64,000 bases of DNA from Drosophila miranda (taxonomy: Eukaryota; Arthropoda; Insecta; Diptera; Drosophilidae), in assembly GCF_003369915.1 (NCBI RefSeq), contig NW_022881614.1:21616336-21680335 (forward strand), given 5' to 3'. The notes under the pieces were generated by a model that made no database searches, was not told the DNA's origin, and was given only the letters and a program-made list of their open reading frames with translations. Numbering within the stretch: position 1 is the first letter of the stretch; each line of letters opens with the position of its first letter. Below, one piece after another: positions 10,546 to 21,553 of the stretch. Position numbers and translations under genes: made by a program.

Positions 10546-12997
10546 AAAATAAAGAGAACAGATGAGATGAGGGAGGGCCAAAATATGTGGCCCCACCTCC
10601 AGTCGGCGTTACAACGATTTATATTTTGCTACTTTTGCTATAAAAAATAAATATGCAATAAAACAAAACGACAACGGGCCCCGCCGACATATGCATTATT
10701 GTCTTTTAATATATTTTTAATATACTAAATTGCGCTCTCAGCTGGCGCACGACTTGACTGCATCTTCCTTGCCATTTGGCATGCACCAGAAGACCTCGCC
10801 CAAGAGGCGGGCACGACGGCCGAGGGGAAGGGAGGTAGGGTTCGATGGGAAGGCCACTTTATGAAGCGCGCATATGTTGCACCCCTTTCAGAAAGCACCC
10901 CCCGAGGATGGGCTGGTGTGGGTACTCTTATAATAAAAATGAAGGACTCTCCGCCCGTGTACTCCGTATTCCCCAGGCAAATCACTGCAGTCTCCGAGTC
11001 TGAGGTGAAGGCTATAAAGCAAATCGTTTGACATTTGTTTTGATTTTCCATGATTGTTAAAAATATCCGTAGCCCAGAGGGAGACCTGACATCAGGCTTT
11101 TGGGATACACAAAAGACATGAACATATATGGGATCCTGAGGGGGGGGGGGGGGGGGGGGGGAAGATATTAGCTGTCTGCGGAGAAGATATTGGAGAATTG
11201 GGGGTTCTCTATACTTCATTGAGTTCCAACAGTCCTTTACACTATGAGAACTGACCTGTCTGACCCTTTTAAGCCACTCGGTTCAAGCTGGGGAAAGTTC
11301 CTTATCATAATTTAGAAGACAATTAGCCAGACACTGCCCTTACTGCGCTCTCCCACTCCCCATTCCAGTATCGATGGCAGAAAACTTGGTCTGGTCTCCG
11401 GAGATGCTGCCAGAGCCACTTAAAGTTTACAGCCGCAAGGGCCAAAACAATGCCAGACAATAATTAGCCAAATTTATTGTAATTAGCCGCACACGCAGGG
11501 CATCCAGCATCCAGCATACAGCAACCACTCCGCATCACACATTCGCATATGTGACCAGAGTCGAAGTAATTATTATCATTACAGAAGGAACCACGTTGGG
11601 CGAACCTTCTTCGGCCAGAGCGTGCCACATGTGTGCGTAGCGAGCTGAGAACGCATTTAATTGCACAAAGCCTCTTTGCACTTAGAGAGTTTTTAAATAA
11701 TTTAGTTTTGTCGTTAGTGAAAAGCTGTCCAGGAGCTGCCTCTGTCAGAGGCGTGCATGTGGCAAGAAAAGCCACGGCAGGGCGGCAAGGACCGGGTCCT
11801 GGGACAGGACGTAATGCAGTCGAGTCACGTCACACAGCATGTCGCTAATTTTTCTACCTTCCCCCCCCCCCCCCCCCCCACCGACCTCTTTCGGGCACAA
11901 ACTTTTCCTTCACTGCAATGCGCTGGAAAAAAGTATTGCTTCCCTTTTTCTATGTTCGGGTGGAGCGGGGAGTACAGGGAGGGGGCTGCAGAGGAGCTGT
12001 TAATTCCTATTAATACTGAGCCTGTGGCTTAAACCATTTTAAAGGCCTTTCGATTCGATTCCCTCTACCCGAAATGTTGTTTCCAGGACAGCCTCCCCTC
12101 ACTCTCTTGGATTCAAGTTTAAAATTCGCTTTGTGCGCTTAAATTCTTAAAAAAGGCTTTTGTCAAAGTGGTGTACAGTCCCGCACTCCCTCCGCGCACG
12201 AGCATAACGGGAATGACTAAGAAGTGCAGCATATCGCACGGGGCACGTTTCCTTTCTGTAAACTTTATTATTTCGTGATAAAGTTAATAAACTTAGCCCC
12301 GATCTCTGCCTCTGCCTCGACTGGGAGGGCTTCAATAGGGACTGGTGGCACCTTTCACATTGTTTGCCATTTGCGGTGGACGGCGGCAACGAGAAGGTTC
12401 TGTCAGCCTCGACAGCCAGTCCAAATTGAAATTGGACATTAGACGTTTCCACATACACACACACACACACACACACAGGCACGAGTTTTTGAGTTTGAGT
12501 TTCCAAGTGCGGTCGTGTTTGCAAGCGAGCTCCGAGTTTTCTACAAACAAAATCCGTATCACGCCTGGAATCAAAACAGAAGACGGTTCAAGTCAGGCTT
12601 TCAGCGTCCCGTACTCACTGCGCATGGTGGCTGGCGGCGGAGACTTCCCAGTTGGTTGCAGGGGCAAACGCAGACGAGCAGATAGGCCAGGGGGGGTTGA
12701 TCGTTGGTTTTGGCGCATTTCTCTATCCATCGTGTTGGTGGTAGGAAAAATAAAAACAACTTTCCCTCAAATCGCTTCACTTGCCTCGATTTATATTCAC
12801 GGATCAGCTGATCGAGCAGAGGTGCTTACAGCACGGAGTTGCCGGACAGCGTAGGACAGTCATAGGGTTGCCAGATAGGGCCAACCAGTTTGAAAGTTGA
12901 GCGCCAACCGGAAAATCGCGCGGGCCACAAATTTTAAATTTTAAATTTTAAATTTCTAATTTCAAAATCGAGTATTTGGCAGTTACAAACAGGAAGA
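10546..12997. other. Unique DNA with homopolymer and CA tracts, no recognised gene
   Basis: No gene is supported. The stretch holds a G run of 22 (11140-11161), a C run of 19 (11861-11879), a (CA)n microsatellite (about 12454-12477) and a (AATTTTA)-type repeat at 12928-12955 just before LINE-1. An open minus-strand frame at 10725-11219 runs through the G run and looks fortuitous. The last part may include the LINE-1 5' UTR, whose start I cannot fix. Confidence 0.45.
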
Positions 12998-14311
12998 ATG
13001 GAGGATGAGGAAAAGCGGGTCTTTGAGAGGAGAACTAGCCTGCAGCGTTCCCCACCACAGTGGCAGACGCCCCGAGGCATTTGGCCCAGGGAGCAGGCAG
13101 TTGAGAAGCCGGCCCAGCTAAGCCTTGGTACCGGAACTCCACTTAAGGCGCCCCTTAGAGTGCTGCCAGCACTGACTGTGTCTGCACCAGCAGAAGTCCC
13201 TGTCAATCCCTTTGACTTCAGCAGTGCTTCCACAGACAAAAGCGGTACAGGACCAAAGGCCGACGGAGATCTGCGGTCGATCCTGGCTTCGCTGGGAGAA
13301 AAGTCGACGGAATTGTCGAAGATGCTGAGGGACGCCAGTTATCTCAACAAGGAGATGAAAGAGTTGGCGCAGAACGTGGTGAGGATGCAAAAGTCCACGC
13401 TTCACAGCTTCGACGCAAAGTTTCAGAGGAAGGAGAGGGTGGAGCGGCGTGATCAGGAGACGCAGTGCTCCCCTCAACACGATGCGCCGAAAAGGAAGCT
13501 GGACAAGCCGACGAGGAGCTCGCCGAAGCGGAGAAACAATATGAGTGGCCATCCCACGTTGCAGTCCCGCGAACAACCGGCAAGGAAGACCGAATCAGCT
13601 GCACCTACCGAAGGTGAATGGGAGAAGGTGAAGAGCAGAGCGCACGCCCGGAAGCCAAGGCCCCGTCCGGATGTTATTATCATCGAGCCAAAAGGGGAAA
13701 TGACTTACGCGGAGATCCTTAACCTCGTCACCCGCAACCAGAGCGAGAAGATGAAGAAGGTCGGCGAGAGTGTGAGCAGAGTGAAGCGAACAGCCGAAGG
13801 TGCTCTTCTATTGGAGCTCAAAGACGCCTCGAAGGAGACCGCTCAGCTGCTTCGCGAGGACATAGGCACTGTCCTAGGAGGCAAGGCGGAGGCGCGAGCA
13901 CTCACCCATCAGACGAGGCTAGAGATGCTCGACTTGGATGAGATGGCTACCTCGGAGGACGTGAGGAAGGCCTTCAGCGAGCAAATGGGGATTACACTCG
14001 ATGTGGACGCCATTAAGAGTTTGCGCCCAGGCTTTGGTGGTACCCAGCGGGCTATTATTTGCCTGCCGGCGACCCTTGCGACGAAGGCGCTATCCGTTGG
14101 TAAGGTTAAAGTGGCATGGTCCGTCTGCCGCATACGGGAGCGAAATCTGCCGTTAAAGTGCTTCAGGTGCCTTGAGATCGGCCACGTTGCACTTAATTGC
14201 AAAAGCTCTGTAGACAGAAGCGGGTGGTGCTTCCGCTGTGGGTCTGAGGAGCACAAGATAAGCGACTGCCACAATGAGGCAAAATGCTTCCTTTGTGTCG
14301 GAAAGGGCTAG
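12998..14311 (+). pseudogene. LINE-1 ORF1 (Gag-like, CCHC nucleic-acid binding), nonsense near its end
   Basis: ORF1 of a non-LTR element encodes a nucleic-acid-binding protein that packages element RNA (family knowledge). The frame starts at the first ATG after an AT-rich stretch and runs 437 codons. The N-terminal half is charged and low in structure. An EGEWEKVKSRAHARKPRPRP basic stretch is followed by the conserved central domain, then CFRC..GHVALNC, CFRC..EHKISDC and the start of a third knuckle (CFLC). A TAG at 14309-14311 stops inside the third knuckle; the same frame stays open beyond it to about 14392, overlapping the ORF2 start. The stop is therefore probably a mutation. Confidence 0.75.
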
Positions 14312-14384
14312 CCCCACTCACACGTAGCTGGTAGCCACAGGTGTCCCATGGCACCCAAAGAGAAGGCAAGTCAAAACGCTGGAC

Positions 14385-17125
14385 ATGGTTAGGTTTTACC
14401 AAATAAACATAAACCATTGCGAGGCTGCCACAGATCTGCTCTCTCAGCCGGTGCGTGAAATGAGATCGGACGTTGCAATAATTAGCGAACCATACATTTC
14501 CCCCGAGGATGGATTCTGGGTAAAAAGCTTCTCAGGAAAAGCAGCAATATGGGCTTGCGGTAAGCCTCCTCTGCGGCCCTCAGTGTGCGCTGAGTTCCGA
14601 CATTTCGTCAGGGCAAAACTGGGGAACTTATGGATTTACAGCTGCTATCTCCCCCCAAGCTTGAGCCGTCATAGCTTCGCTGCGGCGATGGACGAATTGG
14701 CCGACGACGCCAGGCACCACAATTCAAATGTGATTGCTGGCGACTTCAATGCTTGGGCCCAGGAGTGGGGCAGTGACATCTCCAGAAGCAGCAGCTCGGA
14801 CGCCATATACAAGGGACACGCACTGCTTGAGGCCTTCGCTGCGTTGGACGTAGCATTGTTGAATCAGGGGACCGCGAATACCTTCAACAGGGGTGGCTCT
14901 GGGTCAGTCATCGACCTTACATTCGCCTCTAGCAGCCTTTCCCCTCTGTCCACCTGGCGCCTGGGGAACCACTATACGGCCAGCGACCACGAGGCAGTGG
15001 TGTTCTCGATAGGCGGAGAAGGTGGTTGCAGACTGACCAGGGCAACGCAGACAAGCCGGAGAGCAGCCTACAATCCCGAATCAATGCGGATTCCAAGGTT
15101 CTTGGAGGCGCTGAGGAATATGGAGGTCGGAGGCTCAGCTCAACAGATGGTCAAACAGCTTCTGGAGTCCCTACTGCTCGCATGCGATGCCAGTATGAGT
15201 CGCAAGAGGCCATTCAAGGGTAAGCAATCGCCGACCTATTGGTGGAATGACGAGATCCAGGAGGCCAGACGCACTTGCCTGTCAGCTAGAAGGCGATATC
15301 AACGGGCTCGCAGAAGGAGTGGCACTAGCTGGCGAAGGCTAGAAAAGCCCTAAAGAACGCCATCAAGGAGAGCAAGAGGGAGTGCTTCCTGCAGCTTTGC
15401 GACTCAGCCGAGAAGGATCCGTGGGGACGTGCCTACAAGACGGTAATGAAGCGTATTCATGGCAGAAACGCGGGGTCGCCGTCTGACCCAGACCAGTTGC
15501 GGACGATTGTTGAGGCATTGTTCCCATCCGGGGCTCACGGTCTTGCCAGCAGTGCCGTCGCACACCAGCCTGCATACTCGGTCGAACCGGTCACAGAGGA
15601 CGAAATCGTCGCCCTGGCCCAAAGCTTAAAGGCCAAGAAGGCTCCAGGCCCTGATGGAATCCCCAACCGTGCGGTAAAACTGGCGATGGCATACAACCCG
15701 AACGAGTTTGCTAAGGCATTCACGCAGTGCCTGCGGGGAGGACTATTTCCGCCGCAGTGGAAGTTGCAACACCTGGTGCTCTTGCCAAAGCCAGGAACGC
15801 CGCCGGACGATCCCTCCTCGTTTCGACCGATTTGCTTAATCGACTCGCTGGGGAAGACTCTGGAACAGATAATCCGTAGAAGACTAGACAACGCCGTCGA
15901 GGATGCTGGGGGACTTTCACCAAACCAATACGGCTTCAGGAGGTCAACGGTGGACGCCATAGGCAGGGTAGTTGACATAGCCTCCAAGGCAGTGGAGGGA
16001 ACTCGATGGAAGGGCGGCAACAAGGAATACTGCCTGATTGTCACCCTAGACATCAGGAACGCCTTCAATACGGTGAAGTGGGAGTGCATCCTGGACTGAC
16101 TTAACCGGCGCGGTGTACCCCAATACCTTCAGGCAATCGTAAGGAGCTACTTCCCGGGGAGACTGCTGGAGTATAATACGGAGGCCGGCGCGCAGACTCA
16201 CGGCATAACGGCAGGCGTTCCCCAAGGATCAGTGATGGACCCATCACCCCTATTATGGAACATTGCCTACGATGGAGTCATGAGATTAGCTCTTCCAGGC
16301 GGATGTCAGCTAACCTGCTACGCAGATGATGTCGCCCTGACGGTGGTGGCCAAGCACCTGGACGTCGTCGAAGCAAATTGTGACACCGCAATCCAGCTGA
16401 TTGCAGACTGGCTCCGCTCTGCGGGACTAGAGATAGCCGCTCATAAAACCGAGGCAGTATTGGTGAGCACCCGTTCGACTGTGGAGACCGCTCACATCAG
16501 GGTTGGCGACCAGAGACTATCGCCTCTGTGCGCTCCGGATCTGCTGCGGCTTTCGGACCATATCCAACGACGCTGCCCTAGTCCTGGCGGGTGTCCTTCC
16601 AATTGACCTTCTGGTGCTTGAGGAGAGGGCCGTGGCCGAGGCCATCCGGGCCGGCGCGGCAAGGAGAGACGCGCGCAAGCAGGCCCGTGAAGGAAGCCTC
16701 AGAGCATGGCAAAGCCGCTGGGACGGCTCTGATAAAGGACGGTGGACACACCGCCTGATTCCGGATGTCCGATATTGGATCGGCAGGCGACACGGTGTGG
16801 TCAATTTCCATTCCACACAGCTTCTGAGCGGACACGGCTGCTTCAGCCATTACCTTTGGAGGTTCGGCCACGAGAACTCGCCGAACTGCTCGTGGTGCGG
16901 CGACGCCACTGAAGACGCTGAGCACATCATTTTTCAATGTGGGCGCTTCTCACTTATTAGGGAGGAGTTGTGGCGAGCCGCCGGCGGGCAGCTCACGCTG
17001 AACAACCTGATCGAGAAGATTGTGGAAGACCCCATGGTATGGTCGGCCTGGAGCAACTTTGCAGCCGGCGCCATGAAGGAGCTGCGTAACAGGAAGGAAC
17101 AGGAACAGCAGGTAAGTGCCTGTTT
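14385..17125 (+). pseudogene. LINE-1 ORF2 (endonuclease-reverse transcriptase), multiply broken
   Basis: ORF2 starts at ATG 14385 (residues QININHCEAA, typical of the AP-endonuclease start). The endonuclease shows AGDFNAWA and the SDHEAVV end motif. A frameshift near 15338 moves the frame; RT motifs (KAPGPDGIPN, DIRNAFN, YADD at 16319-16330) follow. A TGA at 16097-16099 interrupts RT. Near 16520 the frame jumps from VGDQRL to CALRICCGFRTIS, which compared with LINE-3 implies a deletion of a few hundred bases. The C-terminal finger (CSWCGDATEDAEHIIFQC) is intact. The element cannot encode an active enzyme. Confidence 0.75.
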
Positions 17126-17839
17126 TCCTATTCTTCTTCGCTGTGATTCTTGGCGCCACTTGTTGGTTGCTGCCTTCTTTTTGATTTTGGGCAAAATTGG
17201 CCAAGCACACCGCAAGTGGTGTTGGATAACGACGGAAGAACAGCTGACTGGAGGCACGGAGCTAAGTGCTGGAAAACGACAGCGTCTGGCCAATAGAGGG
17301 CGCGGCCACAGCAACCGGAGTTGCCAGATCGGAGATGAGCGATCAGCGGGAACAAGCACTCCGCTGACAAGCTCATTCGCCTGGGATGAGGAGAATCCCT
17401 TTCGCCGGAAAAATGCTCTGGCGCGATCGCCAAACCAGCCGGCGGAAGCAGTGGAGGAGCGCGCAAGATCCTCTCCTCCAACGCTGCAGCGCCCCCAAGA
17501 GGAGCAAGCAGACCCGAAGGAGAGGGCCCGCATTTGGCGAGCTTGGGCCAAAAGGCCAGAGAGTTGAGGAAGCTGATGGTGCTCCCAAAGAGGTCCATCA
17601 CGAACCCAATGAGGGATCTGGTGGATGAGATCGAATATCTGCAGCGAGAGTTGGAATCGTGCTGGCAGCCGGAAGTTACGGAGAGGGCGTAGAGGGCATA
17701 GAGGGCATAGAGGGCATAGAGATCACCCCCCCCCCCCCCCCCCTCAATGAACCGCTAACTCGCTGTCTGCGACGGCCTAGAAGACGCCGCCACGGATCCG
17801 GACCCAGATCTCGTAGCATAGTGTAGTTTTAATTGTAAT

Positions 17840-18670
17840 TATACCCGACACTCAAAATGAGTATTGGGGTATATTAGATTTGTGGTAAAAGTGGATGTGT
17901 GTAACGTCCAGAAGGAATCGTTTCCGACCCCATAAAGTATATATATTCTTGATCAGCATCAATAGCCGAGTCGATTGAGCTCTGTCTGTCTGTCCGTCTG
18001 TCCGTCCGTCCGTCCGTCCGTCCGTCCGTCCGTCCGTCCGTCCGTCCGTCCCCTTCAGCGCCTAGTGCTCAAAGACTATAAGAGCTAGAGCAACGATGTT
18101 TTGGATCCAGACGTCTGTGATATGTCACTGCTACAAAAATATTTCAAAACTTCGCCCCGCCCACTTCCGCCCCCACAAAGGACGAAAATCTGTGGCATCC
18201 ACATTTTTAAAGATACGATAAAACCAAAAACGCAGAATCGGTGAGGATAACCATATCTTCTACAGTGCAAAATCTGAACCAGATCGTACAATGATTATAG
18301 CCAGAATCAAGAAAACAATTTCATTCTTTCTCGCTCTGTCTCTCTCTAACACACAGGTTTCATGGTCGGTTTTGTCAATTGCAAAATATGAGTTCAAGGA
18401 TCTCAGAACCTATAAGAGCCAGAGCAACCAAATTTGGTATCCACACTCCTGTGATATCGGACCTTGACCGTTTCGTGTCCAAATTTCGCCACACCCCCTT
18501 TCGCCCCCGCAAAGGACGAAAATCTGGGGCATCCACAAATCTCAGAGACTATTAAGGCTAGAGTAACCAAATTTGGTATCCGCACTTCTGTTAGACCTCA
18601 CTATAAAATGTATATCTCAGAATTTCGCCCCACCCCCTTCCGCCCCCACAAAAGACGAAAATCTGTTGCA
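17840..18670 (-). repeat. DINE-1-like element copy D9, 5' truncated
   Basis: A minus-strand copy inserted at the LINE-1 3' end starts with the 3' hairpin and has an expanded core of about a dozen GTCC units (18000-18050). It breaks off at GTTGCA (18670), where about 45 bp of unrelated G-rich sequence leads to the next copy. It keeps the intact GA-rich tract (reverse strand, about 18330-18355). Confidence 0.85.
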
Positions 18671-18715
18671 CAGCGGAGGGGGATTGGTAAATAGGGGGGG
18701 TATGAAAAGGGTTTT

Positions 18716-19813
18716 TATACCCGATACTCAAAATGAGTATTGGGGGATATTAGATTTGTGGTAAAAGTGGATGTGTGTAACGTCCAGAAGGAATCGTTTC
18801 CGACCCCATAAAGTATATATATTCTTGATCAGCATCAAGAGCCGAGTCGATTGAGCCCTGTCTGTCCGTCCGTCCGTCCGTCCGTCCGTCCGTCCGTCCC
18901 CTTCAGCGCCTAGTGCTCAAAGACTATAAGAGCTAGAGCAACGATGTTTTGGATCCAGACTTCTGTGATATGTCACTGCTACAAAAATATTTCAAAACTT
19001 CGCCCCGCCCACTTTCGCCCCCAAAAATAACGAAAATCTGTGGCATCCACATTTTTAAAGATACGATAAAACCAAAAACGCAGAATCGGTGAGGATGACC
19101 ATATCTTCTACAGTGCAAAATCTGAACCAAATAGTATAATGATTTTAGCCAGAATCAAGAAAACAATTTCATTCTTTCTCTCTCTCTAACACACAGGTTT
19201 CATGGTCGGTTTTGTCAATTGCAAAATATGAGTTCAAAGATCTCAGAACCTATAAGAGCCAGAGCAACCAAATTTGTTATCCACACTCCTGTGATATCGG
19301 ACCTTGACCGTTTCGTGTCCAAATTTCGCCACACCCCCTTCCGCCCCCGAAAAGGACGAAAATCTGGGGCATCCACAAATCTCAGAGACTATTAAGGCTA
19401 GAGTAACCAAATTTGGTATTTGCACTTCTGTTAGATCTCACTATAAAACGTATATCTCAGAATTTCGCCCCACCCTTTTCCGCCGCCACAAAGGACGAAA
19501 ATCTGTTGCATCCACAATATTGCACATTCGAGAAAACTAAAAACGCAGAATCATAGATAATGACCATATCTATCAGATTGCTGAATGTGGATCAGATCAG
19601 ATCCTTTTTATAGCCAAAAGGAACAAATCAATTTGCACTGGCTACGCAGCCCCCGACGTCACGCTCAGACTGATTTTCTGTCTCTCTCGCACGCACTCCT
19701 TGTCGTGGCGTTTAATATTAGCGGCGTCTGCCGGAGGAGAGTCATACTGACTTAGTATCGGGTATAACTGTAGAGTTGCGGTCTCCGCAGCAACTCACAA
19801 CGTTCCCCCTCGT
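18716..19813 (-). repeat. DINE-1-like element copy D10, with 8-bp deletion in the GA-rich tract
   Basis: A full-length minus-strand copy ends at the ACGTTCCCCCTCGT terminus (19813) beside the truncated LTR. Compared with its neighbour D9 it lacks exactly 8 bases (GCTCTGTC) in the tract near 19170-19190. On the element's own strand this yields an uninterrupted GAGAGAGAGAAAG run where other copies read GAGAGAGACAGAGCGAGAAAG. See findings. Confidence 0.85.
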
Positions 19814-20567
19814 TTTTCCTTTATACATACCTAATTTACTTATTTCGAATATCCTGTATTATATTCCTAACTTTTCTATTTATACTCCACCGTTTATATA
19901 TACCTATATCTATAAATTTTTTTTCCTCCTTAGGGATTAAGCCTCCTATTTTTTTTTCATTCCACTAAAATTTTTTTTTTAGTTGCCTGCTGATTGAAGT
20001 TCAATACTTGTGTTATTTTTGGAAGTGAAACTTGGTTTGCTAGTTTTTGATTGAAGCAACATGTCTATGATGAAGTACAACGAAATATATTGAATGTTAT
20101 TAGCAATGAACATGGAGTAGACTTATCATTTCCAAGGGACAGGGTGACGTAATGGGGTAGGGTAAGAATTTTAGGGATTTCCAGAACCTTCGCACCACTG
20201 GAAATCATGGAAGGGTGGGTATAGAATCGTGTGGGTCGACTTCCATCGCAAGACCTCACGCCCGCGAGAGTTTGGAACACGCCGACGAAAGCCACTAGTA
20301 CTTTTCGGGTACGCCCTATGATTGTGCCATTTAATGTCCGTTATGCTCGGAATAGGCATAGTGTTGTTTTCGGAGTTCGCTCCCGGTAGAATCACGGGAT
20401 TCTAAAAAATTTAAAGTTTATGTAGTAGGAGTCGAGACGCGGTCAAACGAACCCCCCCAAGTTACCGAATGAGCACGGAACCAAAGAATCCCCCCCGGCC
20501 GTGACCTCGACATCCCCTCCAATCCATCCCCTACTCACGGATAGAAATATATCGTGGAATTGTTACA
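19814..20567 (+). repeat. Left LTR remnant (3' part), truncated at a DINE-1
   Basis: This segment recurs almost unchanged at 36238-36993, with about ten differences seen by eye. It ends in TTGTTACA and is followed after an 8-base spacer by a primer-binding site, which marks its end as an LTR 3' terminus. Its left part is missing where the DINE-1 terminus at 19813 abuts it. It includes a C-rich stretch near 20450-20520 and T-rich tracts near 19920-19980. Confidence 0.65.
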
Positions 20568-20575
20568 TAAATTTT

Positions 20576-20592
20576 TGGCGCCCAACGTGGGG
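20576..20592 (+). other. Primer-binding site, tRNA-Lys type
   Basis: The 17 bases TGGCGCCCAACGTGGGG are complementary to the 3' end (with CCA) of Drosophila tRNA-Lys(CTT) as I recall it. The site lies 8 bases after the LTR end, as expected for minus-strand priming. A second, 16-base copy is at 20666-20681. Confidence 0.75.
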
Positions 20593-20642
20593 AAGGTTTT
20601 TTTCAATGCTAGCTACTGTCTATACCCAGTTGGACGCGAGGG

Positions 20643-20681
20643 TGTAACGTTGTTACATAAATTTTTGGCGCCCAACGTGGG
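20643..20681 (+). repeat. Second primer site behind a collapsed LTR-like joint
   Basis: TGTAACGTTGTTACA at 20643-20657 looks like the first bases of the LTR fused to its last bases. It is followed by the same spacer (TAAATTTT) and a second primer site at 20666-20681. The segment shares about 30 bases with the true LTR/PBS border at 20560-20591, 90 bases upstream. Confidence 0.55.
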
Positions 20682-21553
20682 TCCCTAGCCAAAGTTATAG
20701 TGACAGTAAAAAGTATTGGTAACTTTAGCAACAAAATCAGCTATTGGCTCGTCCCACCTATTGCTCCTTTGTATTCATATGCTTAATGCTGACTTTAGTT
20801 TTTTCTAAACGGTCTGGTCATTGCTCCGATACAATTTCAGAATATTTCGGATTCTGCTTGGATCCTAATACTGGTTGTTCCTCTGAGTTTTATGGGGAAG
20901 TCGTCGAGTCTACGACGGAGGGAAGCTTAAGTGATCATCCGGAATTGAGAAAGTAGTTCCCATGTTGACGCATCCTGTCGGGCTAGTCAAACTTGTTGTC
21001 TGGAATGTGTATATATGCTGCTTGCGTATTCATACCGAACAAGCGAGATTGGTTTAGGTCGCGTCCTCCAAGCTACAGTTAATTCAGCGGATATTAGTTT
21101 CAATAGATTGAATTGTGAGGTTGATTCGGATTTGGTATTGTTACTCTTTGCGCATAGCATACGGTTGCATACAATTGCAGAATATTGCATATTTGGTTTC
21201 GGCCGGATATCAGTACTGATTGTCCCTGTACGGGTGATGGAAGCACAGAGATGGCGGTCCCAGATTTGGTCTTCACTCATACCCTTACCATTGTCGGGTA
21301 TTATTCCAGCGGCAGCGGTGGCTGCATATGGTTGTCTGGAACTAGCGCGTATGCTGCTTGCGTATCCTTGCCGAATCATATGTGGACACTTAAACCAGTG
21401 CACTGATAATAAGACAATGCAAATTGGAAACCATAGCCCAAACCAAATCAATTCTTTTGTCGCTGTTCCAAAGATTCGCAACTTCTATCCCTATCTTATT
21501 ATGTCACCCATTAAATGTCACCATAGGAAAAATTTGGTAGAATATAGTAAAAA
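20682..21553 (+). other. Leader region with a divergent internal duplication
   Basis: About 870 bp between the primer site and the DINE-1. Two diverged segments offset by about 336-340 bp can be aligned by eye: ACAATT(T/G)CAGAATATT at 20831 and 21171, and TTGTCTGGAA...ATGCTGCTTGCGTAT at about 20997 and 21333. Translated fragments of both share a YAACV..PN pattern and Cys/Pro/Asp-rich stretches, suggesting a decayed repeated domain, perhaps captured host coding sequence. No intact gene remains. Confidence 0.4.

Larger units (their letters stand above)
12998..17839 (+). mobile_element. LINE-1: R1-like non-LTR retrotransposon, degenerate
   Basis: A two-ORF non-LTR element: ORF1 with CCHC knuckles, then ORF2 with AP endonuclease, reverse transcriptase and a C-terminal cysteine/histidine finger. 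There is no RNase H and no poly(A) tail, which fits the R1 clade better than LOA or Jockey (family assignment from motifs only). The 3' end is taken just before the DINE-1 at 17840. The region 17125-17839 is tail sequence with GAGGGCATA tandem repeats (about 17686-17720) and a C run of 18 (17726-17743). It resembles LINE-3 in both ORFs but is a different family member. Confidence 0.75.

Noticed and set aside
10725..11219. 164-codon open frame on the minus strand
   Set aside because: It runs through the 22-base G homopolymer (read as a proline run), has no domain, signal peptide or splice pattern, and no promoter context.
20571..20595. tRNA gene fragment
   Set aside because: Only 17 bases complementary to a tRNA 3' end are present, placed right after an LTR end, as expected for a primer-binding site.
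20744..20956. 70-codon frame with a signal-peptide-like start
   Set aside because: It begins with TTG, lies in the leader of the LTR element, and is better explained as part of the decayed duplicated domain.
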